Below, in pieces: positions 19,241-26,862 of a stretch of DNA of 34,649 nucleotides; position 1 is the stretch's first letter; each line of letters starts with the position of its first letter. This DNA comes from Steroidobacteraceae bacterium (GTDB taxonomy: Bacteria > Pseudomonadota > Gammaproteobacteria > Steroidobacterales > Steroidobacteraceae). Below the pieces are notes generated by a model, which was given only the letters and a program-made list of their open reading frames with translations, was not told where the DNA came from and made no database searches. Both the position numbers and the translations under genes were made by a program. The stretch is taken from contig JAPZRU010000036.1 in the NCBI GenBank assembly GCA_027531255.1, positions 1 to 34,649 on the forward strand, in the 5' to 3' direction.

Positions 19241-20527
19241 GTGAAGGTACTGGTCATCGGCAATGGCGGTCGCGAGCACGCGCTCGCCTGGAAGGTGGCG
19301 CAGTCGCCGCGCGTGACGCGGGTCTACGTCGCCCCGGGCAACGCCGGCACCGCGCTCGAACCGAAGTGCGAGAACGTCGAGGTCGCGGCCGACGACGTCG
19401 AGCGGTTGCGCGACTTCGCACGGGACGCTGGCGTCGGCCTCACGATCGTCGGCCCCGAGGCACCGCTGGTGCTCGGCGTCGTCGACGCGTTCCGGGCCGC
19501 GGGCCTGCGCTGCTTCGGCCCCACGCGCGACGGCGCGCGCCTCGAGGGCTCGAAGGCGTACACGAAGGACTTCCTCGCGCGCCACCGTATCCCGACCGCG
19601 AAGTACGCGAGCTTCACGCGCGAGACGTTCGATCCCGAGTTCGTCCGCTCGCAGCGGGTGCCCGTCGTCGTGAAGGCCGACGGCCTCGCCGCCGGCAAGG
19701 GCGTCGTGATCGCGCAGTCGCACGACGAGGCGATCGCGACCGCGCGCGCGATGTTCGATGGCCAGTTCGGCCGCGCCGGCGACGTGGTCGTCGTCGAGGA
19801 GTTCCTGCCCGGCGAGGAAGCCAGCTTCATCGTGATGGTCGACGGCGAGCACGTGCTGCCGCTCGCCACCTCGCAGGACCACAAGCGGCTGCGCGACGCG
19901 GACGAGGGCCCGAACACCGGCGGCATGGGTGCGTACTCGCCGGCGCCCGTCGTCACGGCGGCCGCGCACGCCCGGATCATGGACGAGGTGATCTGGCCGA
20001 CGGTGCGCGGGCTGGCCGCGGAAGACACGCCCTACGTCGGCTTCCTGTACGCGGGCGTGATGATCCACCCGGACGGCACGCCGAACGTGCTCGAGTTCAA
20101 CTGCCGCTTCGGCGATCCCGAGACGCAGCCGATCATGATGCGGCTGCAGTCGGAGCTCGTGGATCTCGTCGAGGCTGCGCTCGACGGCCGCCTGCACGAG
20201 GTCGAGGCTCGGTGGGACCCCCGCGCCGCGGTCGGAGTCGTGCTCGCGGCGGGCGGCTATCCCGACGACCCGGCGAAGGGCGACGCGATCGAGGGGCTCG
20301 ACGCGGCGGCGAAGCTGCCCGGCAAGGTGTTCCACGCGGGCACGAAGCGCGTGGGCGATCGCATCGTCACCAACGGCGGGCGCGTGCTGTGCGCCGTCGG
20401 GCTCGGCGACACCGTCGCGGCCGCGCAGCGGCAGGCCTATGCGCTCGTGAACGCGCTGTGCTGGAAGGGCCTGCAGTTCCGCCGCGACATCGGGTACCGC
20501 GCGGTCGCCCGCGAGGAGGGCGCATGA
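19241..20527 (+). CDS. purD: phosphoribosylamine-glycine ligase
   Basis: 428-residue ATP-grasp ligase that joins glycine to phosphoribosylamine, the second step of purine synthesis. It starts [18 protein letters not shown] (GTG 19241). It shows [12 protein letters not shown], the P-G-E-E-A-S-F segment, [11 protein letters not shown] and [13 protein letters not shown]. The length fits E. coli PurD (429). The purH-purD pair is coexpressed in most gammaproteobacteria. Its stop overlaps the ATG of the next gene by 4 bases. Confidence 0.98.
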   Translation: MKVLVIGNGGREHALAWKVAQSPRVTRVYVAPGNAGTALEPKCENVEVAADDVERLRDFARDAGVGLTIVGPEAPLVLGVVDAFRAAGLRCFGPTRDGARLEGSKAYTKDFLARHRIPTAKYASFTRETFDPEFVRSQRVPVVVKADGLAAGKGVVIAQSHDEAIATARAMFDGQFGRAGDVVVVEEFLPGEEASFIVMVDGEHVLPLATSQDHKRLRDADEGPNTGGMGAYSPAPVVTAAAHARIMDEVIWPTVRGLAAEDTPYVGFLYAGVMIHPDGTPNVLEFNCRFGDPETQPIMMRLQSELVDLVEAALDGRLHEVEARWDPRAAVGVVLAAGGYPDDPAKGDAIEGLDAAAKLPGKVFHAGTKRVGDRIVTNGGRVLCAVGLGDTVAAAQRQAYALVNALCWKGLQFRRDIGYRAVAREEGA

Positions 20528-20802
20528 GCCGCCTCTACATCCGGCGCGCGCACGCGCTGGCGCACGCCGAAGCGCGCACGCGCGTCTCGCACGTCGCGCA
20601 GCGTCTGTCCGAGCGCTTCGGCGCCGAGTGCCGCTGGGAAGGCGACGACCTCTGCGTCGATCACTCGAACCTGAAGGGTCGCGTGACGGTGCGCCGCAGC
20701 GAGATCATCGTGGACGGCAAGCTCGGCTTCGCGCTGAGCCTGTTCCACGAGCGCGTCGAGCGCGAGGTCGCGAAGTTCCTGGACGACGAACTGAAGGCGT
20801 GA
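20524..20802 (+). CDS. PHA-granule-region family small protein
   Basis: 92-residue protein resembling the polyhydroxyalkanoic-acid-system family (PHA_gran_rgn). It reads [23 protein letters not shown], then [19 protein letters not shown] and F-A-L-S-L-F. Relatives are often encoded near polyhydroxyalkanoate genes or at single loci; their biochemical role is not established. Here it overlaps purD (ATGA), so it is probably translated by coupling at the end of the purine operon. No other PHA gene is in the window. Confidence 0.75.
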   Translation: MSRLYIRRAHALAHAEARTRVSHVAQRLSERFGAECRWEGDDLCVDHSNLKGRVTVRRSEIIVDGKLGFALSLFHERVEREVAKFLDDELKA

Positions 20803-20814
20803 GGCCCGCTGCCG

Positions 20815-22170
20815 TCAGTGCAGCTTGACCTGCGGCTCCGTGCGCCGCGTGATCAGCCTCGCCAGCGTGTCGAGCGTGGTCTTCGTGGCGCCGTGCAGCG
20901 CGAGCTGGTGCATCTTGTACAGCGACAGGTACATCAGCCGCGCGAAGTAGCCCTCGATCATCCACGAGCCCCGCGTGATCGAGCCCATCAGGCTGCCGAT
21001 CGTGCTGTAGCGTCCGAGCGAGACGAGCGAGCCGAAATCCCGGTAGCGCCAGGGCTCAGGCGTACGGCCCTCGACGCGTCGCACCAGCGTGCGCGCGAGA
21101 TGGCTGGCCTGCTGGTGCGCGGCCTGCGCGCGCGGCGGCACCGTGGCCTGCTTCTCCGGCCACGCGCAGCTCGCGCAGTCGCCGAGCGCGAACACGTCGT
21201 CGTCGCGCGTGACCTGCAGCGTCGGGCGCACCACCAGCTGGTTCAGCCGGTTCGTCTCGAGGCCGTCGATGTCGCGCAGGAACTCCGGCGCCTTGATGCC
21301 GGCGGCCCAGACGACGAGCCCGGCCGGGACGAAGCGGCCGCTCGCGGTGCGCACGCCGTCGGCGGAAACCTCGGTCACGCGCTCGCCCGTCAGGACCTCC
21401 ACCCCGAGCTTGCGCAGCAGGCCGAGGGTCGCGTTCGACAGGCGTTCCGGCAGGGCGGGCAGGATCCGCGGCGCCGCCTCGATGATCGTCACCCGCACGT
21501 CCCGCTCGGGGTCGATGCGCTTCAGTCCGTAGGACACCAGCTCGCGGACCACCTTGTGCAACTCCGCCGACAGCTCCACGCCGGTGGCGCCGGCGCCGAT
21601 GATCGCGACGTGCAGCGCGCCGGGCTTCAGGGGCCGCGGATCGAGATCGGCGCGAAGGCACGCGTTCAGCAGGCGCGCGTGGAAGCGGTCCGCCTCGCGC
21701 GCGGTGTCGAGTGCGATCGCGTGCTCCGCCGCACCCGGCGTGCCGAAATCGTTGGAGCGGCTGCCGACCGCGATCACGAGGGTGTCGTAGGCGATCTGGC
21801 GCGGCGGCAGCACCTCGACGCCGCGACCGTCGACGGTGCGCGCGAGCTTCACGACCCTGCGCTCGCGGTCGAGCCCGTTCATCTCGCCCTGCTGGTAGCG
21901 GAAGTGGTGCCAGCGCGCCTGCGCGAGGTAGTCGACCGCGTGGTCGTTCAGGTCCATCGTCCCGGCGGCGACGCGGTGGAACAGCGGCTTCCACAGGTGG
22001 GTGCGCTGGCGGTCCACCAGCGTGACCGTCGCGCTGCCGCGCCGGCCGAGTCGATCGCCGAGCCGGGTCGCGAGCTCGAGGCCGCCGGCGCCACCGCCCA
22101 CGATGACGATGCGGTGGGCGCCGCCGTGGCGCGTTTCGGGGCCGGCGCCGTCCGGCACGAGGTTCGACAA
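20815..22170 (-). CDS. ndh: type II NADH dehydrogenase (NAD(P)/FAD oxidoreductase)
   Basis: 451-residue non-proton-pumping NADH:quinone oxidoreductase, probably bound to the inner face of the membrane. FAD motif I-V-I-V-G-G-G-A-G-G-L-E-L-A at about residues 20-34, NADH motif V-A-I-I-G-A-G-A-T-G-V-E-L-S-A at about 188-202, the A-A-G-I-K-A-P segment and the second FAD site D-V-F-A-L-G-D-C-A. The C-terminal R-G-S-W-M-I-E-G-Y-F-A-R-L-M-Y-L-S-L-Y-K-M-H is typical of the amphipathic membrane anchor of NDH-2. It converges on the purine operon with only 12 bases between stops. The symbol is by family; a related quinone reductase is possible. Confidence 0.9.
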   Translation of the reverse strand: MSNLVPDGAGPETRHGGAHRIVIVGGGAGGLELATRLGDRLGRRGSATVTLVDRQRTHLWKPLFHRVAAGTMDLNDHAVDYLAQARWHHFRYQQGEMNGLDRERRVVKLARTVDGRGVEVLPPRQIAYDTLVIAVGSRSNDFGTPGAAEHAIALDTAREADRFHARLLNACLRADLDPRPLKPGALHVAIIGAGATGVELSAELHKVVRELVSYGLKRIDPERDVRVTIIEAAPRILPALPERLSNATLGLLRKLGVEVLTGERVTEVSADGVRTASGRFVPAGLVVWAAGIKAPEFLRDIDGLETNRLNQLVVRPTLQVTRDDDVFALGDCASCAWPEKQATVPPRAQAAHQQASHLARTLVRRVEGRTPEPWRYRDFGSLVSLGRYSTIGSLMGSITRGSWMIEGYFARLMYLSLYKMHQLALHGATKTTLDTLARLITRRTEPQVKLH

Positions 22171-22243
22171 GATCCGCGCTCCCGGGCGCGGTCGGAGTCG
22201 TTCGGGCGCCCGGTGCGACTCTATACGCGATCGGGCGTGCCGC

Positions 22244-23917
22244 CTACGGCCGCGCTGCCGGCACGTAGTCGAGCGGCGCCTCGGGGCCGATGGGCAGGCC
22301 GAGTCCCACCCAGACCGCGAAGAGCGTGGCCCAGCCCACGAGGAAGACCACCGAGTACGGCAGCATCGTCGCCACCAGCGTGCCGATACCGGCCTTCGGT
22401 TCCCAGCGCTGGAAGAACGCGATGATCAGCGCGAAGTAGCTCATCATCGGGCTGATGACGTTCGTGACGCTGTCCCCGACCCGGTAGGCCACCTGCGTCA
22501 GCTCCGGCGAGTAGCCGAGCAGCATGAACATCGGCACGAACACGGGCGCCATCAGTGCCCACTTCGCGGATGCCGAGCCCATGAAGAGGTTCACGGTCGC
22601 GGTCAGCAGGATGAAGCAGACGAACAGCGGCACCGCGGGCAGGCCGAGGGCCTGCAGCGCGTCCGCGCCGTTGACGGCGAACACGAGCCCGAGCTGCGTC
22701 CAGTTGAAGAACGCGACGAACTGCGCGGCGAAGAACACGAGCACGAGATAGCTGCCGAGCGTGCTCATGCTCTGGTTCATGCCCCTGATCACGTCGGCGT
22801 CGCTCCTGATCGTGCCGGCACCCACGCCGTAGGCGAGCCCCGCGAGCAGGCCGTAGAGGAAGATGATCGCGACGATGCCCGACAGGAACGGCGAATTCAG
22901 GAGGTCGCCGTCCTCGGGATTGCGGAGGAAGCCGGCGCCGGGCAGCGTGCCGACCGGCAGCGTGGCCCAGACCACCAGCAGCGTGAACGCAGCCGTCGCG
23001 ACCAGCGCCCAGCGCAGACCGCGGCGTTCGGCGGGCATGAGGGCGCTGGACTCCGGGTCGACCGCGACGGTGCCCGACTCGGGCGACGCGGCGGGACCGC
23101 CGGACGCATCTGCGACCGCGGCTTCGAACGTGCGCGCTCCCGCACCGGTCGCCGTTCCCGTCCGCCGCAGACCTTCGCCGGGTATCGCAGCGAATCTCGG
23201 CGCGACGATGCGCTCGGTCACGAACCAGCCGAGCAGCGTGATCCACGGCGTCGAGACCACCATGAAGTACCAGTTGGCGAGCGGGCTGACCGTGTAGTCC
23301 GGATCGACGATGCGCGCCGCCTCCTGCGAAAGCCCGGCGAGCAGCGGATCGATCGTGCCGATCAGCAGGTTCGCCGAGTAGCCGCCGGACACGCCCGCGA
23401 ACGCCGCCGCCATCCCGACGACCGGATGGCGGCCCGCGGCCAGGAAGATCATCCCCGCGAGCGGCACCAGCAGCACGTAGCCGATCTCGCTCGCCATGTT
23501 CGACATGACGCCGGCGAACACGACGATCGGCGTCAGCAGGCGTCGCGGCGACGACAGCACCAGCAGCCGCAGCGCGGCGCCGATCAGCCCGGAATGCTCC
23601 GCGACACCGATGCCGATCAGCGCGACGAGCACGGTGCCGAGGGGCGCGAAACTCGTGAAGTTCGTGACGAGGCTCGTCAGGATCCGATGCAGCCCCTCGA
23701 GCGTCAGCAGGTTCACCGGCTCGACCAGCTTGCCCGTCGCGGGATGCGGCACCGCGAGGTCGAACTGCGCGGCGACCCAGGAGCCGAGCACCACCAGCAG
23801 CGCGAGGCTCGCGAACAGCGTGGCCGGGTGCGGCAGCGCGTTGCCGCCGCGTTCAACGACGTTCAGGAAGCGGTCGAGCGCCGTGCGGCGGGTGGCGTGG
23901 GCCGTCGACTCGGGCAT
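22244..23917 (-). CDS. AbgT-family transporter
   Basis: 557-residue inner-membrane protein with about 11-13 hydrophobic segments, of the AbgT family (p-aminobenzoyl-glutamate uptake, or drug and sulfonamide export in MtrF-like members). Typical are the N-terminal [16 protein letters not shown], the [14 protein letters not shown] segment, [22 protein letters not shown] and the M-S-Y-F-A-L-I end region. A soluble insert lies at about residues 235-290. No abgA/abgB hydrolase genes are adjacent, so uptake of folate breakdown products cannot be claimed. It lies 73 bases upstream of ndh on the same strand and is divergent from the NYN gene. Confidence 0.92.
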   Translation of the reverse strand: MPESTAHATRRTALDRFLNVVERGGNALPHPATLFASLALLVVLGSWVAAQFDLAVPHPATGKLVEPVNLLTLEGLHRILTSLVTNFTSFAPLGTVLVALIGIGVAEHSGLIGAALRLLVLSSPRRLLTPIVVFAGVMSNMASEIGYVLLVPLAGMIFLAAGRHPVVGMAAAFAGVSGGYSANLLIGTIDPLLAGLSQEAARIVDPDYTVSPLANWYFMVVSTPWITLLGWFVTERIVAPRFAAIPGEGLRRTGTATGAGARTFEAAVADASGGPAASPESGTVAVDPESSALMPAERRGLRWALVATAAFTLLVVWATLPVGTLPGAGFLRNPEDGDLLNSPFLSGIVAIIFLYGLLAGLAYGVGAGTIRSDADVIRGMNQSMSTLGSYLVLVFFAAQFVAFFNWTQLGLVFAVNGADALQALGLPAVPLFVCFILLTATVNLFMGSASAKWALMAPVFVPMFMLLGYSPELTQVAYRVGDSVTNVISPMMSYFALIIAFFQRWEPKAGIGTLVATMLPYSVVFLVGWATLFAVWVGLGLPIGPEAPLDYVPAARP

Positions 23918-24093
23918 CCGGGCTCTCCTGGCTGGCAGACCCGGATTATGGATGAGCGCGGGTGACGGACCCCGGGGGCTTCGTCGGCCGCGGAGGCTGC
24001 GCCGCCCGAAGAGTCTCCACCGGGCGGCGAGCCTCTACAATCGGGCCGTCCGCGCCTCCCCCCGCGCGCGGCGACTCCCGGAGCATCGATCCC

Positions 24094-24831
24094 ATGCCGA
24101 ACGACCCCCCCGCCACCGAGGCCAACGGCGCCCTCGCCGTGCTGATCGACGCCGACAACGCGAACCCTGCGATCGTCGAGGGCCTGCTCGCCGAGGTCGC
24201 CAAGTTCGGCGTCGCGACGGTCAAGCGCATCTACGGCGACTGGACGACGCCGAACCTGAACTCCTGGAAGGCCGTGCTGCTCGAGCACTCGGTGCAGCCG
24301 ATCCAGCAGTTCCGCTACACGACCGGCAAGAACGCCACCGACAGCGCGATGATCATCGACGCGATGGACCTGCTTTACGGCGCGCCGCTGACCGGCTTCT
24401 GCATCGTCTCGAGCGACAGCGACTTCACGCGGCTCGCGGCGCGCATCCGCGAGTCCGGCAAGCGCGTGTACGGTTTCGGCGAACGCAAGACGCCGCGGCC
24501 GTTCGTGTCGGCCTGCGACCGCTTCATCTACACCGAGGTGTTCACGCAGCCGCCGGCCGCGGAGCAGGGCCGCAAGGGCTGGAGCGCGAAGGAGCTGCGC
24601 GGCGACCGCGAACTGATGAAGGTGCTGCGCGCGGCGCTGGACGACGCGAGCGACGAGAGCGGCTGGGCGCAGCTCGGCACGGTCGGCAGCGCGATGAACA
24701 AGCTGGCGCCGGACTTCGACTCGCGCAACTACGGCTACGGGAAGCTCAGCGATCTCGCGAAGGCGATCGGGCTGTTCGACGTGGAGAAGCGCGAGCAGCG
24801 GGTGCTGATACGGGAGAAGGAGCGGGGCTGA
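24094..24831 (+). CDS. NYN-domain RNase with C-terminal OST-HTH/LOTUS domain
   Basis: 245-residue protein. Residues about 15-150 form a LabA/DUF88-type NYN (PIN-like) nuclease domain with the acidic residues A-V-L-I-D-A-D-N-A-N, T-D-S-A-M-I-I-D-A-M-D and V-S-S-D-S-D-F. Residues about 165-240 look like an OST-HTH/LOTUS domain (S-A-K-E-L, W-A-Q-L-G-T-V-G-S-A-M-N-K-L, Y-G-Y-G-K-L-S-D-L-A-K). Such proteins are thought to act on RNA, but bacterial targets are little known. ATG 24094 was chosen because the homologous part begins just after it; the upstream open stretch is Pro/Arg-rich. It stands alone, divergent from the AbgT gene. Confidence 0.88.
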   Translation: MPNDPPATEANGALAVLIDADNANPAIVEGLLAEVAKFGVATVKRIYGDWTTPNLNSWKAVLLEHSVQPIQQFRYTTGKNATDSAMIIDAMDLLYGAPLTGFCIVSSDSDFTRLAARIRESGKRVYGFGERKTPRPFVSACDRFIYTEVFTQPPAAEQGRKGWSAKELRGDRELMKVLRAALDDASDESGWAQLGTVGSAMNKLAPDFDSRNYGYGKLSDLAKAIGLFDVEKREQRVLIREKERG

Positions 24832-24914
24832 GAAGCGCGGGCCGAGCCTCGGGCGACGCGCGAGCCCGGAAAGCGACGCAGAGCGGCGGCGGATCCTCAG
24901 GCCGGGGAAAGCAC

Positions 24915-24944
24915 GAGGCCCGGAGCGCTGGCGCTCCGGGCCTC
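24915..24944. terminator. hairpin between NYN and PEP-CTERM genes
   Basis: GAGGCCCGGAGCGC and its exact complement GCGCTCCGGGCCTC form a 14-bp inverted repeat with almost no loop, between the convergent stops at 24831 and 24971. On the minus strand the run after it (GTGCTTTCC) is only weakly T-rich, so it could end either transcript but is not a perfect intrinsic terminator. Confidence 0.55.
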
Positions 24945-24970
24945 GCGACGACACGCTCGAAGTGCGTTCG

Positions 24971-25789
24971 TCAGGCGGCGCGGCGACGGCGGGCGGCGCC
25001 GGCCGCGCCGAGCAGGCCGAGGCCGAGCAGGCCGAGGGTGGCGGGCTCGGGGACCGTGGCGTTCATCGAGATGAAGGTGTAATCGGACTGGTTGCTGCAC
25101 CACGAGCAGCTCGAGTGCCGGGTACCCGGGATCGCGGTGAACACCAGCTTCGTGATCTGCGCCGAACCGAACGGATTCGTCAGCTCCCACACTGCGCCCC
25201 GGTGATGCGTCGACGGGGACAGGTTCTGCGGCGCCCCGCCGGGCGACGTGATGTTGCCCTGAGTCAGCGTCCACACCGCCTTGTCCCAGGTCGTGTCGTT
25301 GTCCGGGCTGGCCGGCGCCGTCTCGAAGGTGTTCTGCAGCACGCCGATGATCGAGCCGCCACCCAGCAGGTGCGCCGTGATCTGCGCCTGTTCCTGCACG
25401 TCGCCGAACTCGGGGCCGTCGAACAGCAGGCCGAGAACGAGCCGGTCGATCCGGAACGACTGCCCCGGTCCGGCCGTCGCGATCAGGCGCTCACCGACGT
25501 CGATCTCGCCGGCCGTCGCGCCGCGGACGCCGATACCCTTGAGCGCCGGAGCGGCGTTAGGCATCGGGGAATCCTTCTTCTGGAAGAGGCGATTCTGGAT
25601 CGTGTCGTTGACCGTCGCCTCCGCCTTCCAGGTCAGCGAGAGGCCGCCTTCGGAAACGATCGCGGTGCTGCTGTTGGCCGCGATCGCGCCGTCGAAGTCG
25701 GTGTGGTCGACAGTGATCGAGGCCGCCTGAGCGGCTCCTGCCGCCAAGGTGGCGAAGGTGGCGAGAACGGTGCGACGGACGTGGGTCAT
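24971..25789 (-). CDS. PEP-CTERM sorting-domain protein A
   Basis: 272-residue exported protein. A signal peptide (M-T-H-V-R-R-T-V-L-A-T-F-A-T-L-A-A-G-A-A-Q-A) is followed by a beta-rich body and a C-terminal sorting signal V-P-E-P-A-T-L-G-L-L-G-L-G-L-L-G-A, then R-R-R-R. Exosortase/archaeosortase-type systems are thought to cut at PEP and hand the protein to the surface or extracellular matrix. The body holds L-F-D-G-P-E-F and, just before the PEP signal, a C-S-W-C pair followed by Q-S-D-Y-T-F, all shared with protein B. Start ATG 25789 places the signal peptide at the N-terminus; the 20-residue upstream extension is not signal-like. A sigma54-type promoter lies at 25834-25849. No exosortase gene is in the window. 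Confidence 0.9.
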   Translation of the reverse strand: MTHVRRTVLATFATLAAGAAQAASITVDHTDFDGAIAANSSTAIVSEGGLSLTWKAEATVNDTIQNRLFQKKDSPMPNAAPALKGIGVRGATAGEIDVGERLIATAGPGQSFRIDRLVLGLLFDGPEFGDVQEQAQITAHLLGGGSIIGVLQNTFETAPASPDNDTTWDKAVWTLTQGNITSPGGAPQNLSPSTHHRGAVWELTNPFGSAQITKLVFTAIPGTRHSSCSWCSNQSDYTFISMNATVPEPATLGLLGLGLLGAAGAARRRRAA

Positions 25790-25833
25790 GGACGGCGGCT
25801 CTCTGCGTAGATGCATCGGTTGCGCACGATCAG

Positions 25834-25849
25834 GCAAGGTCCGCGCCAA
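25834..25849 (-). promoter_or_regulatory. sigma54-type promoter of PEP-CTERM gene A
   Basis: Minus strand: TTGGCGCGGACCTTGC. It matches the sigma54 pattern TTGGCACG-N4-TTGC with one mismatch (A to G), and the GG and GC are exactly 10 bases apart. Transcription would begin near 25822, about 33 bases before the ATG. It needs an AAA+ enhancer-binding activator, not seen here. Confidence 0.75.
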
Positions 25850-25883
25850 GACGTCAATCAGTTGTTTTTAATAAGTTTTCTCC

Positions 25884-25912
25884 GCGGACATAATGCGCGA
25901 TGTAAAGTCCGC
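25884..25912. promoter_or_regulatory. dyad upstream of the sigma54 promoter A
   Basis: GCGGAC-N17-GTCCGC, a perfect 6-bp inverted repeat centred about 75 bases upstream of the predicted start of transcription, in an AT-richer patch (25861-25880). The position is where a sigma54 activator could bind. This is inference only; GC-rich dyads of this size also arise by chance. Confidence 0.25.
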
Positions 25913-25955
25913 CGACGTGAACTGCGTCGTGCTTCAAGGTTCCGTCGCCCACGAT

Positions 25956-25987
25956 GCGGGAGCCCGGTCCGACGACCGGGCTCCCGC
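25956..25987. terminator. hairpin downstream of PEP-CTERM gene B
   Basis: GCGGGAGCCCGGTC, loop CGAC, GACCGGGCTCCCGC: a perfect 14-bp stem that begins 20 bases past the stop of the minus-strand gene ending at 26008. No T-run follows on either strand, so it may stabilise the mRNA end or act with Rho instead of being a full intrinsic terminator. It separates genes A and B into independent units. Confidence 0.6.
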
Positions 25988-26007
25988 CGGATCTACGCCA
26001 CTTCGCG

Positions 26008-26751
26008 TCAGGCGCGTCGGCGCCGCGCGGCAGCGCCGGCACCGAGCAAACCCAGGCCCAGCAGGCCCAGAGTGGCCGGCTCCGGCACCTTGGCGTTCAT
26101 CCGCACGAACGTGAAGTCGGACTGGTCCGCGCAGGCGGTGCACGGGACCGGGGAATTCAACGCGGTGAACTCCAGGCCGGTGATCAGGTTGTGGCCGAAC
26201 GGAGCGACGACGCGCCACACGGCCTGGTCGGTGTTCGTGTCGCTGGAGTTCGAGGGCGACAGTTCCTCGGAATCGAACGTGCCGCCGCTCCAACTCCATA
26301 CGGCCTTGGTGCCGTTGCCGGCAGGATTGGTCAGCGTGCCGATGATCGGACCGCCGTTAAGGATGTAAGCGGTGACCTGCGCGACCTCGGGGAAGTCCGT
26401 GAACTCGGGCCCGTCGAACAGGTAGCCGAGCACGAGGTCGGTCAGTCGGAATGCCCCACCGTTCGACGTGATCGACAGGATCTCCCCTGGGTCGATCTCG
26501 CCGTTGGTCTGGTTCGGTACTGCCGCCGACGAGTTGATGCCGATCCCGGCGAACGCGCCGGTACCCTTGCGGCCGATGGTGCCCGGCGTCGTCGCGACGG
26601 ACAGGTCCAGACCGCCCTTGATGATCGTGCCGCCCGAGGATCCGTTGGCGGGGAAGTCGCCGGCCCCGATCTCGACCGCGGCGGCCACGCCCGCCGTCGA
26701 CGTCAACGCCATCGCGACCGCGGCGCCCCTGGCGAAACTCGCTAACTTCAT
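26008..26751 (-). CDS. PEP-CTERM sorting-domain protein B
   Basis: 247-residue paralogue of protein A. A signal peptide (M-K-L-A-S-F-A-R-G-A-A-V-A-M-A, ending T-A-G-V-A-A-A) precedes a beta-rich body with L-V-L-G-Y-L-F-D-G-P-E-F, a C-T-A-C pair, Q-S-D-F-T-F-V-R-M-N-A and the sorting signal V-P-E-P-A-T-L-G-L-L-G-L-G-L-L-G-A with R-R-R-R. A GGAG ribosome-binding site precedes ATG 26751 and a near-perfect sigma54 promoter lies at 26793-26809. The gene follows the sensor kinase on the same strand, but the promoter between them implies separate control. Its function beyond surface or matrix placement is unknown. Confidence 0.9.
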   Translation of the reverse strand: MKLASFARGAAVAMALTSTAGVAAAVEIGAGDFPANGSSGGTIIKGGLDLSVATTPGTIGRKGTGAFAGIGINSSAAVPNQTNGEIDPGEILSITSNGGAFRLTDLVLGYLFDGPEFTDFPEVAQVTAYILNGGPIIGTLTNPAGNGTKAVWSWSGGTFDSEELSPSNSSDTNTDQAVWRVVAPFGHNLITGLEFTALNSPVPCTACADQSDFTFVRMNAKVPEPATLGLLGLGLLGAGAAARRRRA

Positions 26752-26792
26752 GAGCTGCTCCTTGCTTGCGGGAACGTCCCGCCAAGCTTCGA

Positions 26793-26809
26793 AGCAAGCC
26801 TCGTGCCAA
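26793..26809 (-). promoter_or_regulatory. sigma54-type promoter of PEP-CTERM gene B
   Basis: Minus strand: TTGGCACGAGGCTTGCT, a full match to the sigma54 consensus (TTGGCACG-N4-TTGCT), with GG and GC 10 bases apart. Transcription would begin near 26781, about 30 bases before the ATG, almost the same spacing as in gene A. Confidence 0.88.
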
Positions 26810-26862
26810 GCTTCCAAAGCGCTGTTTCCGAAGAGATCGCGCGAGTGCGCGCAATCGGATCG

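Noticed and set aside
20818..22425. A 535-codon plus-strand frame opposite ndh.
   Set aside because: It is antisense to a protein with clear FAD and NAD motifs; the translation is Arg/Ala/Gln/His-rich without family likeness.
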